A stretch of 64,000 nucleotides of DNA, taken from assembly GCA_000469685.2 (NCBI GenBank), contig LS997564.1, forward strand, positions 6,598,591 to 6,662,590, given 5' to 3'. Every line of letters begins with the position of its first letter. Within the stretch, counting starts at the first letter, position 1. Shown piece by piece: positions 33,186 to 46,697 of this stretch. Below the pieces are notes generated by a model. That model was not told the DNA's origin and made no database searches. It saw only the letters and a program-made list of their open reading frames with translations. The position numbers and the translations under genes were made by a program. Source of the DNA: Haemonchus contortus. Its lineage: Eukaryota > Nematoda > Chromadorea > Rhabditida > Trichostrongylidae.

Positions 33186-36100
33186 ATGACGGTTACTGCT
33201 GCTACTATTTTTCTAGCTGTACTCTATGCTGTTCAGGTGAGTAAGCTTCATCCTATTTATGGTCTTTACCATCCATCAATCTTACCTGCCGCCTAAAATT
33301 TCTCTTACATCCGTCCATGATTTCTTTATCTTGAAAAGGACTGATGAGCATGATGAAAATTGAGGTTTTTTCATGATCATATGGTGATTACAATGTCATG
33401 ACTCACTATTGTGATAGATTACCATTCATCGGGTGGACTGTGATCCCATTGACTAAGCTGGAAGCTATTCTCACATGATTCATCCCCTGAGTGTCATATG
33501 GTCTGATTGCAGAAAAGTACCAAAGAAGAGTCCAGTGAATTAGAATGCACTGGTTCCCCTCTTATTTTCTGGGATGTCATTGATTCTGTAGGGTGTCCTG
33601 TGGTGTAGGGGTGGTCGGAGGTTGTGGGTGAGCATTGATTTGCGGTCATCTTCGATCCAGTCAACCACCGTCGCAACTGCACGACAGCGATACTGCAAAA
33701 AAGGAAGGAATCATTCTGTAAAACCCTTGAGACGCATTGAATAACAGCTGCATTCTGGAGCAAAAGGAGCCAGGCGTTTGCTTGGATAGCTGGACACATG
33801 TTTTGCCCTTACTTTGAATGGTGCCGAGTGGAAGATCCCCTTTCAACGCCTTAAGTTCTCACTTCCCTTCACGAGGCTTAGGCCAGCGAAGGGGAAGATT
33901 CAGGAGGAATGGGAGTGGGGGAGATGGACACGGTACCCTTGAACTATGATGATGACAGTTGTGGATGACAGGACAAAGTAATATTGAGTAATTGCTAATA
34001 ACCAATGATACCTGTTTCGAATACACCTTCGAACAGTTCGCTGGGCACACGGCCGATAGAAATGTTGCAGAATGAATCGCATTCTGGTCAATTAATCCAA
34101 GAGGACCGTCAGCCTTACCACTCCATTACCCCACCCCTCACTGGATACATATCCCAACCTCTTATAATTCAATGTAAACAATTACCCCTCAAATAGTTCT
34201 GTAATCGTAGAATAAATGCCTACTGTAAATCTAGATTGTAGAATTTCCTTCAGTGGTCTTATATGAGATGAATCATAATGATACTCGTATTGAACAAATT
34301 AGTTTTCCAGTCATTTCCATTAACCTGCAATAACTCCACTCAATTCGACTGTCAAACATCCGATGCCCATCGATGCATTCCACTAGAATGGTTATGCGAT
34401 GGACTGAAAGATTGCACAAACGGATTGGTAAGAGTTTTCAGACAACTCGGTTCGTCGTCTTGTTAACTGATCCAATAGGGTACTCGTTTAGGATGAATCC
34501 CATTGCTCGTACTTACACACTTGTCCTGAAGGTGATTTCATTTGCCGTTCTGGTGATTGTGTATCCAGCCATTACAAATGTGACGGCGAAGTTGATTGCC
34601 CAGGAGGTGAAGATGAAAATGGTTGTGAATTCTTTTCGGCCTACGAACCTGCCTCCAGGTATGTGAACGAGTTTCTTTGGAGCAATTTCATCAGAGGCCA
34701 GTACAGCTCAAACCGTTATCTATTGGATTTTTTTGTTTTGAGCACCCGAAAAAAGTAAACAAAGTCCAAAAGAGATTAAGCGGTGTAGTATCCCTTGAAA
34801 AAGGAGTCCTTTTCGACCTTCTCGGTACCCTGGTATCTCGGTCAAGAGATCCCCAAGTGCTCCGTTAATGTTACTACAACTACGACTGCCAATGAGAGAC
34901 GCCCGGCTCAGTCCATTGACATATAATCGGCTCTTACCACTTCCTATCACCGGTTGCTATCATTCAAGCTCTGCAGATCTTATCAGTTTTTCACTTCAGA
35001 ACGGGGATCCCAGTCAATGGATCTATTACTAGAATGTATTCAGAGATTGAATTCATATAGCTACGTAAGGTGTAGAAAGTGGGATTCTGATTATTTCGAT
35101 GCTCGTTATGCCTCTCAGCAATAGGTGATAGCAGCACGGTGTGCCGTAAAGGGAATAGTAGTGACAAGGACTCTTTGAATGGTTCAGTTTTCAGCTTTCC
35201 TTAAGAATTTAATTTGAAATTCGAAATCTGTCAAATTTCAGTGTTGTACATACAGCTTGCCATGCAAACATGTTCCAATGTCGGCATGGTCCATGCATAG
35301 CTAAGGCATATATTTGTGATGGAGAAATGGTAACACGTTTGTCTTCCTGGATCGAACTTCGTCCTGAACCATGTCATCATCCTTCCAGGATTGCCCTCTA
35401 GGCGAAGACGAACGAAACTGTACTAAACCAGGAGAGAGCCCTTCGCAGAGGAGTGAACCACCCGTCGAATGCAACAATCCTGGTATGGTTATGTGTGCTG
35501 ATCATACCGCATGCTTTCCTAAGCATTGGATTTGTGATGGCGAAGCTGATTGTCTTGATGAAAGTGATGAGGTAAGTCACCATGACCTGTTTACTTCTTC
35601 CCATGGGAAGCATTCTTGGTTAGGGGTCTCTACGAGAGTTTCCTCACTTTAACTCAGTGAGCAAAAAGGGCATACCTTTTTGTTGAAGAGAATAAGCAGA
35701 TTTCAGTCTGACTGCGCGTTGTCCGTAGATAAGTTCCTAGCCGAAAGTGTCACAGAACTCTGCCATCCGGGCGAACACCGATGCGATGGAGGTGAGTTCA
35801 AAAACACAGACCATGGTTTTTCCACAAACCGGCCCGTTTTTAAGGTTCGAGGTGTATTCCTATGAATCGCACCTGTGATGGCAAACTTGACTGCCCAGAT
35901 GGTGACGATGAGGGACCATTGTGTAAAGAATGCGAGGTGAGGCGAACGCCATGCGAGTATAAATGCGTCAATACACCTCTAGGTAAGTCATGAAAGTAGT
36001 CTGGCGACAAATACTTTGGATCTGGACCGAAATATTCATATGCTAGGCTAGATTTACGAAAGTTTAATTCTGGTAGGGTTCTGTTCCGAGTGGAGGGGAG

Positions 36101-39100
36101 GGTACGCTAGAACCAAATCTTCTGCTAAACGGGGCAGATCTACGCTCTGGGTAAAGCGAATCGTTTTCGGTTCCCGCTGCGTTTGTCCCCATGGTTCATC
36201 TTTGAATCCGGACGAGTACACATGTACACAGAAGGACGAGTGTTCGACACCAGAAGGCAAGCAATGCCAGCATTATTGCGAAAATCGGCTTAATTCGTGA
36301 GTTTCATTGATGATTCTTGATCGAACTGTCTGAAAAGATTGAGTAGACACCTTGGCACTCGAAGAAGAGTCGAGGTGGTTCAGCGATGCTTAGTGGTCTT
36401 CTCAGCACAGGTACCGCTGCACCTGCGCCCCTGGTTACCGGCTTGGACCTGATGGACACAGCTGCAGGTTGGATCGTGACAACGAGGGAACGTTATTCGT
36501 CGCTCTGGGCCATGAGGTATCGTGAGCAAGCCTAGCCAGCTTCTCGTTAATAGACGACTATAGTGCTGATTCTAAGGTCCGCACAATGCCCCTGTTCGAA
36601 TCCAGGACATCCCATGAAGGCTACGAGACGGCTCAATCCCTCGGCTCCCACGGAGTCGTTCGCTCCATCGATTTTGTTGTGAATCGCCAGCTCATCTATC
36701 TTGCAATTTCCGGCTCTGATCATAGAGGAGAGGTGGTAAGTGTTTCGGCATTCCATGCTATGAATGTATTGAAGACCAGCTATAAATATAGTTCAGGCGG
36801 TATCGGTGGGAGGATTATTGCGAGTAGTTCGGGAGAATATCATCGGAGTGGGACAGATAGCCGTGGATTGGATGGGCAACAACTTTTTCCTCACACAGCG
36901 CTGTAAGTTTTCAACAGCTACCAATAGTCTGGCTCACAAAAGAGGTGGGAAGATTTGGCTGATTCCTCGGGGAGTGGAAAAAATCAGCAACCCTATCTGA
37001 GACGTCAGTCATTATCACTCAGTATCACTTAGTACCACTCGTCAGTATCACTTTCGATCGCAGATCCGTCGCTTTCGCCAGGAATTAGTGTTTGCACTCA
37101 AGACGGCTTTTTCTGTCGAAAAATTGTCAAAGGACAAGTGGCTGATATGAACGACCCCAGTAAACGACAACATTACCAAGGTGAGGTCTGTCTGAATATA
37201 CTTTGCGATAGGTAGGCGAATTCGAAAACGAAAGTCAAAAAAAGTCTGAGTTCTTCCAGGAATCGCTTTACATCCTCAGAGAGGTGCCATGGTATGGATC
37301 GAGTCGTACGCTAATCGAAATCGTATAATGAGCGCAAATATGGATGGCACAAATGTACTACAGCCGATTGGAAATCCTTGGGTAGTACTTACCATGGCAT
37401 GTCGAGCCAATTTCAGCCGTTTAGGTCCGAGTACTCGTCGAAAATAAGCTTGAATATCCGACTGGAATAGCTATCGATATGATCACAAGCGACGTTTACT
37501 TTGGTGATGTCGAGCGGGAGATGATTGAACGAGTGAATCTGGACACCCGGGAAAGGTACGTTTCCCTCCCTTAGTTAGTGGTCTTGGTCCCAGTTCACTT
37601 GGAGAGGTGACAACATTTTCCTAGTTGTCTCGCCGTGCAGCGACCGCATCGTGAGACAACTATCCAGTGCGGCTGATCGGTTCAACTTTCGATGTTCGCT
37701 TGTGCTTCTTCAAGTGGCTCAATTTCAGGACAGTGGTGCTTACCCAGGGCGTGCATCATCCTTACGATCTCAAATATTTCAACGGGTTCTTATACTGGAG
37801 CGATTGGTGAGTTTCTTGTTGGGTTATTAGCAGTTGCTTCTTTAAATCTGAGAGCTTAGGGGCTCCTCATCATTGAAAGTCGCCGAACTGAGCATCCATC
37901 ACAGTTCCGCTCATCTGATTCATTCCTTCACCGCTCTGCCTTTCGGTCTTGCTATTAATCACTCAATGTATCAGGTAAATCCATTGACTAAAGCATAAAT
38001 AATACGTCAAGGTGCAAACTCCCCATTTCCAGCCATCGCCATCCTCATTCCCTTGTCAGTTCACCAGCTGTCAGTGGATGTGTGTATCCATCCCCAATGC
38101 CGAGGGCGACCTACAGGCGAAGTGTCTCTGTCCCGATGGTTATGTCGATAAGCAGGACGGCGATTGTGCACCTCTACGTGAATCCGTGGTCGAAGACGTA
38201 GAAGGAATTACGGATGAAGACATCCATAAAACCGTCGTCCTCGTAAGTTTGGGTCAAGCGATAGGCCAATATTTGGACGAGATTAATCTGATCGAGACTT
38301 CATCTTCCCAAGTAATGAATGACTCGCTCAGGAGTAGCAAATTGGAGCTCACTAAAGAGAAATTTTTTCCTGAAACGCTCAAGTGAATGCATTCATACTC
38401 CGCGCCGGCCGATGGGCAACAGATGACGCATCGGCTCCGATCTATATATCACGTGGTCGATAATCCATGTAACTCCTTCTGGGATGGTCGTTCCGCTTCG
38501 TTCTTTTTCGTACCTCAGTTTATTACTGTTTACTTGCACTACTCACTGGTTTGTGCAAACAACAGAAGCGATGCTGGCTTGCCTAACGCTTCGGAAGCCA
38601 AAGTCCCAGTTTGAGTTGCATGGGATAACGATTAGTTAATGTACCAATCGTAGCCGACGCCGTCGTCTATCAACTATCGAGAAGTATAAATGCAGCCGGT
38701 GCGGGCCGGATTTGTACCAGCCATGCCCTAGTGCAGCAATGTCCTACACTGGAATCGAACCTATGCTCCTCTGTAGAGACAAAAATTCGAGAACATCTTC
38801 GATTGGCTTGAAATTTTCTTTCAGGATCTGTCTCACGTTGGTGTAGCATGGATGAAAGAGCGTTGTGATAATGGTGATGGTTGTCTAAATGGCGGTGAAT
38901 GCCAGGATATAAAAAATGAACATGGCCGAGTAACAAAGATTGTTTGCAAGTATGCTAATTACTTATTCCATAACAGCCTCCTTCCCCATCTTCGATTTAT
39001 ACTTACAAGTAATCCATCGATCATTCAGCTGTCCTGCAATGTATGAGGGTGATCGATGTGAACGAAAAAATCCATTTGAAGAAGAGTCCAGTCAATTTAT

Positions 39101-40049
39101 GCCATCGTCTCGGTCAATGTTCTTCCCACTACTCTTCACGGCTGTTTTTGTGTTGTTCATCGGTGCCGCATTCGTGCTGTCTTATCGTTACATCGATCAG
39201 ATCGGGTACTTATTTATTTGTTTATTTACTATTTACTAAAGACAAAATAACAAGCAAACTAACACATCTACTGGTAGATGACATACTTATAGGAGAGGGG
39301 CAACCCTCTATGGAACAAGTGCCATGTATTGATTTACTGTTGAAGATAAAAAGGTACGGTAAAGTAATGTTCAATAAAGGAGGGGAGGGGATGGCCTGGG
39401 GGTGCAGAGCTCATGAGGAGGCACTAACAACCACCACTGGGCAAAGGAATTTATAATCTTCACCTGAGCTTGTAGGGGAAGAAGCCTGGACGTGGTTATC
39501 CAGCCTTTTGCAAAGTCGGGTTTCTACACCGAACAGCCTCACCAATTCGGCTTTCAGTAAAGCGTCGAAGACCGTGACCAACCTGGTGGAACGACGAGCC
39601 AAACGAATCCCTCCTATCCTTCCGAAAATCCTTCCATTTATCCATTCAATACGAGATCGATTCTTTACAACTGTAACGGGCGCCAGGTACCTTTTGTGTA
39701 TCGTATTTGTTTGTTTATATTTACTTCTATGTTGTCCAACAATGGGGAATACCTTTTATCCATTCAGAAATCTTCACCGGAAAGGTTCGGGAGTTTTACG
39801 TAAGGACTTCAGCAATCCTCTGTTCAACGACGATAGGTCATCGACAGGTTCGGCTCCTGAGGAAGCACCTACAAATGAGGTATAGCTTTGAGATGATGGT
39901 CCCTTAGACCACAGTTATTTATTTATTCATATGGTAAAGGTGCCCCGTTTCAGCTAGCATACAGCAATCCAATTTTTGCGGATGAAAATACCCATGCAGC
40001 CCCATTTTCTGGGATACAAGTTACCTACACTAATAAGTTTGCTACGTAA
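33186..40049 (+). CDS. rme-2: LDL-receptor family protein, probable yolk receptor RME-2
   Basis: Twenty-one exons: 33186-33236, 34311-34427, 34492-34658, 35242-35329, 35389-35571, 35707-35791, 35845-35982, 36170-36296, 36411-36516, 36577-36735, 36797-36902, 37064-37180, 37260-37354, 37425-37555, 37729-37806, 37860-37974, 38033-38242, 38825-38949, 39029-39205, 39768-39879, 39954-40049. All phases agree, giving 860 residues. Order: signal peptide (1-17), five LDL class A repeats with CDG..DC....DE cores, EGF-like modules, a YWTD-type propeller (FLYWSDW), two more EGF-like modules, a transmembrane helix (764-785) and a 75-residue tail with FSNPLF (806-811) and YSNPIF (832-837). In C. elegans RME-2 takes up yolk into oocytes and is recycled through clathrin adaptors that read such motifs. 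Length and layout fit RME-2 better than the giant LRP proteins. The acceptor at 36169/36170 is TTTTCG, not AG. AATAAA is at 40083. Confidence 0.87.
38402..38478 (+). repeat. Dispersed repeat copy in an rme-2 intron
   Basis: GCCGGCCGATGGGC and GATCTATATATCACGTGGTCGATAATCC match the core of the 13-kb repeat family (GCCGATCGATATATCACGTGA...GATCC). The copy sits in the intron 38243-38824. Confidence 0.45.
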
Positions 40050-40082
40050 TGGAAGCCATAAGGACGAACCGAAAAGGAAGAA

Positions 40083-40088
40083 AATAAA
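40083..40088 (+). terminator. Polyadenylation signal AATAAA of rme-2
   Basis: The hexamer lies 34 bases after the stop codon at 40047-40049, a short but ordinary nematode 3' UTR. Confidence 0.55.
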
Positions 40089-41917
40089 TCCAAGCACGTC
40101 TGTGATAATAAGTACAATGGAGTTTCTATGTTATGTTTTACCCTTATAAAAATTTGTAGAATGAATATCGTTTTTTCTGCCGTGTTATTACGACGGTCTT
40201 ACCAAAAAATATCAGTTTATGAAGTTTTTTTTTTGATTCCTTGTGGATACGATGTTCCCACTTTTCCTTTGGATCAATGGAAGCTCTACGTTTACCTTGT
40301 GTAATGTCATAAACCTGCAAATTCCTCTCGAATCTGCCCTAGGAACCAAGGTAGGCTTCTAGGGAACCTTTTAGAGAAAGGGGAATCTTAGAGAGTAAGC
40401 AGCTCGAACATGATCATTCAGTTTGCCCGTATTTTCTTACGGATTTCCCACAAGATTGTTAGAAGGGGAAGTGAGCGCAGTCCTGAATATTTACGTCACC
40501 TTGATGAATCTACATCTGTGCCTGAGGAAGGTCCTGGCGAGAATCGTCTCGGAGCTTTAGTTCTGCGATGAGAAACCCTTTTCAAATTAGAATACACAAC
40601 GAATTTCGTGTCCTTATCACTGGATATCCCAAAAAACCCACTCCACTAGCCTTGTCCCCTGTCCTAGTTAGGGCTCCACAAAAAAAGGCAGGCTACGTAT
40701 ACTCGTGTAGTGGAATAGGTATACTCCCGGCGGAACGTGGCCAACTACACATAATCGGTATTTAATCCCTTCAACGGCCTATAATTATAGATACAACGAG
40801 CTGATTTGAATAATGAGTTACTTCGCAAAATCAATTCCGAGCGATTGCATTCCGCATGGTAAACCAGGTGGTTTCATTGTTTTTCTTCACACTACTAGGA
40901 AAAAACTTTCGGAGAACCAATGTATAGTCAAACATTCAAGATCTACCTAATCTACGACTTTTATAAATCGGTACTGGTGAGACTACGAATTTTATTGCCT
41001 CCTGAATGTCTCTACTCGACTGGAAAAACAGTTCACCAGCCCCAGGATTCCAGCACTACTTTGATTTCCGGCTATCGCACTGAATCAAGAAAATGGCGAT
41101 TTTTCTATCTTTTTATCCAGCTTTCAAAGTGAGTAAATCATTGGCCACTACAGCGCATATAAAAGGAAAGGTCAGTAGACAATTCTTGGCAAAAAAAAGT
41201 CCAATCACACGTATATACTCCGACTTAATACATTCGTTAGGGTCTACGAGAGAGAGAGAAAGTGATAGAGGTGAAAATTATTTACGTACAATCCATCAAT
41301 CACTACAAAAGAATAAACACACACCAGAATGTGATTTTCAATGATTATCGCTACTACAATGGCTAAGAACAGCAGCAGCAACAACAATAGCGATAGGAAA
41401 AAAAAACAAATCGAGACGACGAAGAACTATAATTACGCTAAAACGATAACGTATAATGAAACATGACGTCTGGAAAAAACGCAGGACGACGAAAACAAAT
41501 CCTAGTTTGGCACGGATTAATCCAGGGCTCTAGATCAGCCAAAGAACACCTATTAAATATGGGGGAACACAACAACACTAGTGAAACATAGTTGGTTAAG
41601 GGCTCACAACTAATCATCAATGGATAACAAAGAGAAGTTCGTAAGAAGAGGACAAAATGTGCATACAAGAACCGGCTGCCTGAAGCGAAAACATTCTCAA
41701 TTATGAAACAAGACATCTTTATAGGTAAAAGTAGAATGATACGATAAATAAACTCACGACGAAAACAGAACAGCAAAGCTAGACATTTGAGCAACGTGTA
41801 TCACAGTGATCCACATTCATACTTGAAGAATTGAACCTAAAAAATTAGACCTAAAAAATGTTTGAAACTGATGCAAGTTTGAACACAAGTTATAATGTGA
41901 ACACACACACCTACCAA
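40089..41917. other. Convergent spacer between rme-2 and ppm-2
   Basis: About 1.8 kb lies between two genes that point at each other. It holds a short CAG/CAA-rich stretch near 41370 and no supported coding sequence. The 118-codon minus frame at 41438-41794 has no recognisable content. Confidence 0.4.
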
Positions 41918-44900
41918 TCACGCAGTGAATTCCGCGGGTGGAGCCTCTTCTTCCTCTTCCGGACCATTTCCGGGCGATTTTTCTTTTCCTGCTGATTGCC
42001 GTGTGTCATCGTCAGAATGTAAATCGTCCCGCTAAATTACAGCCATCATTCTTCAAACACTTCAGCCGAACAGTTACAGGCGACTACTTGTCATCAATGA
42101 GATAGAATTAGCTAACAAAATCAAGAAATGAATCCGTACACAACTTAAATGCTACAATAAGTAATCAAGTAAAGAGGAAGTAGCTTGGAAAGTAATGTGA
42201 ATAGCTATAGCAGACGATGTGGCGTAAGGTAAATCAGCCTTCTTGACTCGTATTCTGTCATCGAACACAAATAGCTACGTAATTGCTGCTCTGAGCAGCC
42301 CGTTCACCACTCAATCTCGCCATCCGTCACCCTTCCCAAGACCACACCCCTTCCCACTATTTTTCCCTGCACACCGATAGACGGATATAGATACGATCAG
42401 CTTCGAGTTTTTCAACGATCTTTTCCTAATTAAAAAATAAAAGATGGCCAGCAGAAGCTTCTTGGAAAAGACTGCAGGACACAAATCACTCAAAAAGAAA
42501 TTGGAAGAATAATTCAAAACTAAGAACACATTACACTGACAAACCTTTGATTGATCAGCGCGAGATGGTCGTGCACACTTCGATACAAGATGTTCCGGAC
42601 TTTGCTTTTGAAGCAGTCCAACGATTACTACCTTAACATATATTTCGAATTAGTCTCGTTCAATACAAAGCGTTGAGGCAAACATACCGTCATATTATCA
42701 CATCCTACTCCTCCCATTTGTGAATCCGGTGCAAGACATCGTGTAAGCAATTCTTCACAAATCTGAAGCAGCTCACTTCAATATCAATATGACTGCGATT
42801 CGCGAGTCACGTGCATGAACATCAGTTGTGAGCAGTCGATCGTAATACATAACGAGCGTACTTACGAAATGGCTCATAAATAATTGATAAAGTGTAACGG
42901 CGAACTGCACCCAATAGAAAAACCATTTCCTTATCACATGAGAAATGGTGCTACCTAATCACACATCTAATCGCAGCGACAGGCTAAAATGCGCACTACA
43001 ACTCGGGCAAGCCTTGAGGAGAAGTTACGAATCTCAGATCTAAAGAGGATACATGGAGCCAATACTACTAGGCTGAATAAGCAGATAGTTGCATTGACCG
43101 TGAAGATAGGGTTGAAAATGAGAACGGCCTTCGTACGCCTTGCAATCATTTGAGGTATTGTGGCCACCATTTTGAAGTAGTCAAATTCAATTTGATTTCC
43201 CACTCCAATGAAGTCCAACGAAGTTTGAAATGCATCGCTAAATACTTTGATTCAAACGCCCGGAAAAGTCATTCCCTTCGCGTTCCCTTTCATGTAACAC
43301 TTCGATCCCCTTGTCAATAGTTTGGCTGATCATCATCACAAAAATGTCAGCAAATAGACCACGAGACTAACCAGACATTTCTCACGTCTCATGGCTCTTC
43401 AGAACATAAAAATGTCTTTACCAACGAGTCGGAGTACTGTCTTTCTATAAGTAATCTCACAAATATCAATGTAATGAGCACTCACAGTTTGTGGATCCCT
43501 GTTCTCCGCAAGCCTTTCCCGCACAAAGTCGACTACTTCCTGATTACTTAGAACGTCCCAAATACCATCACATGCTAGTACTACAAACTCGTGATCTTCC
43601 GTCACGTTCTCCGAGATCACATCCGGATACGCTGAAATATATTAATGACAGGAGAGGAAAAAGAAAACGTTGTTTTCGGGTTACATCCAGAGCAATGGAT
43701 CAAACATGAAAAAAGCAGAACCAGAGAACCGCACATAAATGATACACTTTCGGCTCTTCTTGCTCGAATGAAATGAATGAATATAAAGAGAACATGAGAG
43801 CGAAAACGAAAAAGGAAAAACAGACGAAGACAAGTATTGGGAACGATCAAGACGTGCAGAACGTAAGATTCAGAAAAGATTCAGAAGGAAATAGATGGTA
43901 ATAATGGCAAATTTCCTGTCCTCTTGGATAATCTCGCAAAGTGAAAAATACAAAATGAAGAGCATATGAGCAATTTTATGGGACAAATACTATTTAACTG
44001 CTCACGTTCCTGGCCAAATCCTGTGTCATTCAGCTCAAGCCACACGTGTTTACGCAGATTCAAAAAACGTGTTGGCGAGAGCATATCATTATAACAATTC
44101 TGTAATTGTATGCACGTGCCTAAATCTCCAGTCAATAAACAAGCGCCGAAATCGAAAAACATTTTTCATGATGGGAACTCAAGAAACCCCGAAAATTAAA
44201 GATGAATCAAGGAACCGTCGCTTTCGCACTGATTTTAATAGTGGTAGAGATTTAGGCAACAAAAACCACATCCAGTAAGGTAAAGTGTAGCTTCATTAAT
44301 GAACTGACGTAAAAGAGGGATCAAATAAAGAAACTCAACAAAAAGCAACAAAGAGAATTTGAACATATGAAGTAATTCAAACTGGTATGGTAGACTACTC
44401 ACCCGTTACGATTTGTTGTTCAGGTGGAATAGCATCATTCCGTTTGAATACAAAATCACCAAGAGCTCGAGAAAGTGCGAGATTACCATTGACTCGGTTG
44501 AACTCAACCCATCCACCAGCGGCGAGTATACGTTTCGCCTGTCAAAAGAAATGGAATATCATGAAATGATTTACCAACAAAACAAGAGAAATGTTGGAAG
44601 TGGGCATTTACAACAAGAAGGAAAGTTTACAAATAAATCTTTAAAAAAAAACCAGTAACCACTCACTAGACGAAAAATCCTTTCATACCTCAATGATCAA
44701 TCGATTCGAGATCAAATGATTAAAAGATTGAAGATGAATATATCAATCAGAATACGCATTTCAGAAGAAAATTTGCCTCCGAACGATATTCAACGTTTAG
44801 TAATAGCAAATAAAAATTTGTACCTCTTTTTCATTAGCAGGCTTATGATCGAAAGACAGTGGACGAGCTTCACCACAAACAGACACTACAGCTCGAGAAT

Positions 44901-46697
44901 CGCCTACGTTTGCTGGAACAAGATCATAAGCGAAACATGAACCGAAGATTGTAAATAATATTGTTTATTGCACAGGATGAAGGAGTCAAACGTAAACACG
45001 GCTTACCACAGTGTATAACATCATCTTTAATTAGAACTACAACTGCTGTGGCACCAGAGACATCGTCTCGCATTTCATCATCAGAACGCATTTGTTCATC
45101 GAGCGCTAAGAAACCCTTCCGCAAGGCTTCCGGTAGATTTCCTTGAGCTGTAAAATTGTGCTTTGCAGCTCGAGAAATTCAACACCTCTCCATAATATGA
45201 GATTTCTCGACGGGGAACGCTACATACCATAGTCTTCTTGCTGTAGTATTTGTTTGTGTAGATTGATGCCAGCAAATTGTGATGCCTTTGGACCACCGTG
45301 ACCATCATAAACCGCAAAAAATGCACATCTTGGATCGTCCGGTAACGACAATAAATGCGTGTGTGCATCTTCCATATCTACAACCATGTAAGCTCATATC
45401 CAAAACACTGTGCTGATTAAGAGGACTTAGTCTTTGCTAAAAAAAAAGTCAGGCCTCTTCAGAACTGACATAAAGATGACAATAGCGAAGGTTTTTAACC
45501 CTTTTTGGAAGGTTCGTGAAGTGTCCGCATTTGTAATTGGTCTGCATACTAACCTAATGACTGCCACTCAACGCATAATTTATTTCTTATGTTTCAGATT
45601 AACTGAGGTTCAGTACTGATGCAATTAGTTCCTTTCTTTCTTCCAGATGAGCCTGATACCACTTAACAACCACCGTAAGGAAGGGAGGGTTGTCCAACGG
45701 TCTTTAACCCAGGATCTCTCAGGTCAGGCAGCACTAGTCCTCTTCATTCCCTCACATTACTTTTCAACTGTCTTAGAGATTAGACACTCACTTCTATGCC
45801 ATTTAGCAAATAAGCACATAAATCATATAATTATGCATAAAATCCCTGAGGTCACCAGGAACAGGGCTCATTTCAGTTCAACCAACAGGCAATGCAAACC
45901 CACATTGTTACCCTCAATCAATTCTAATCGTTGTACGCCAGTGCTGAAGCTTATCAGAGATCTTTATCAGTAAAGATCCGCTACGCCGGCGAATTTTCGA
46001 AATTATAGAGCAGCACGTGCTGTTAGTTGCTAAAGTTAACGATTCCACGATTTCCACTCATCTTTGCCAAGTCAGTGGACGTCGTGGAATGGTTAACTTT
46101 AGCAACTAACAACTGCACATCCATGCTCTCGCCATATAAAAAACTAGTTGTCAGAAGCTGAATGCGCCGAATCATATTTCAATTACTTTAAAAATCTCAG
46201 CAAATTTCGGGTATGGCAACCGGCTATTTCGTTCAATAACCACATGACAGCCCTTGCAATGAGCAAAACCAACAATAAGTCGAACGGGAAAATCCATGGT
46301 TGGCAAAAACAATATGCTCGTTCGCAGCTTGCACCTGTGGCACCTCTAGGCCAGATGTCAATAGACTTTTATGAGTATCCTTCCTATGCCTTTTCGCTAA
46401 TTCTCTCCAGGAATGAGCTAATTTCATGGGACACCTTCCCCAGAAACACAGTGAAGAAGTAGGGGCAAGCTGTGACACATAGCGACAAGAAGATTCAGTA
46501 AAGGAAGGGCCACGAAGGCAATATTTTTAGGTGAATGGTTCAAGTAGTGAAATAACTAATGTTCATTACCATTTAGAATTGAAATTTGACTCACTTATTC
46601 GCCATCCTTGCATGCACGAACTCCCTACTGTGAATAAATCGTTGATACATGATGCAGACTCCTTAGTCGTTACTGGCTCACTCAGCGTTTGCCCCAT
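41918..46697 (-). CDS. ppm-2: PP2C-family protein phosphatase PPM-2
   Basis: Nine exons in transcript order: 46697-46595, 45377-45228, 45141-45007, 44912-44824, 44538-44403, 43631-43486, 42762-42688, 42631-42545, 42031-41918. All phases agree; 344 residues. The N-terminus MGQTLSEP has Gly2 and Ser6, an N-myristoylation signal. PP2C metal-site motifs are in order: MED (36-38), VYDGHGG with Asp59, the [12 protein letters not shown] block, CDGIWD with Asp226, and GCDNMT with Asp275. The enzyme removes phosphate from Ser/Thr using Mg2+ or Mn2+. From memory of its sequence the closest match is C. elegans PPM-2 (T23F11.1), which acts at membranes and restrains the DLK-1 kinase during synapse formation. 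The last exon is an acidic linker (EEEEE). All catalytic residues are present, so the enzyme should be active. An acceptor-like TTCGTTCAG ends 33 bases before the ATG. Confidence 0.92.
46022..46110. repeat. Near-perfect hairpin in ppm-2 intron 1
   Basis: GTTAGTTGCTAAAGTTAACG plus ATTCCACG at 46022-46049 is repeated in reverse complement at 46083-46110 with one mismatch in 28, around a 33-base loop. It is a very young foldback or MITE remnant, or a hairpin-forming intronic element. Confidence 0.75.

Noticed and set aside
36054..36260. Minus-strand frame across the odd rme-2 intron
   Set aside because: Antisense to the receptor exon; no motif or splice signals.
36590..36612. B-box-like GTTCGAATCC suggesting a tRNA
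   Set aside because: It is inside an rme-2 exon, with no A box or cloverleaf around it.
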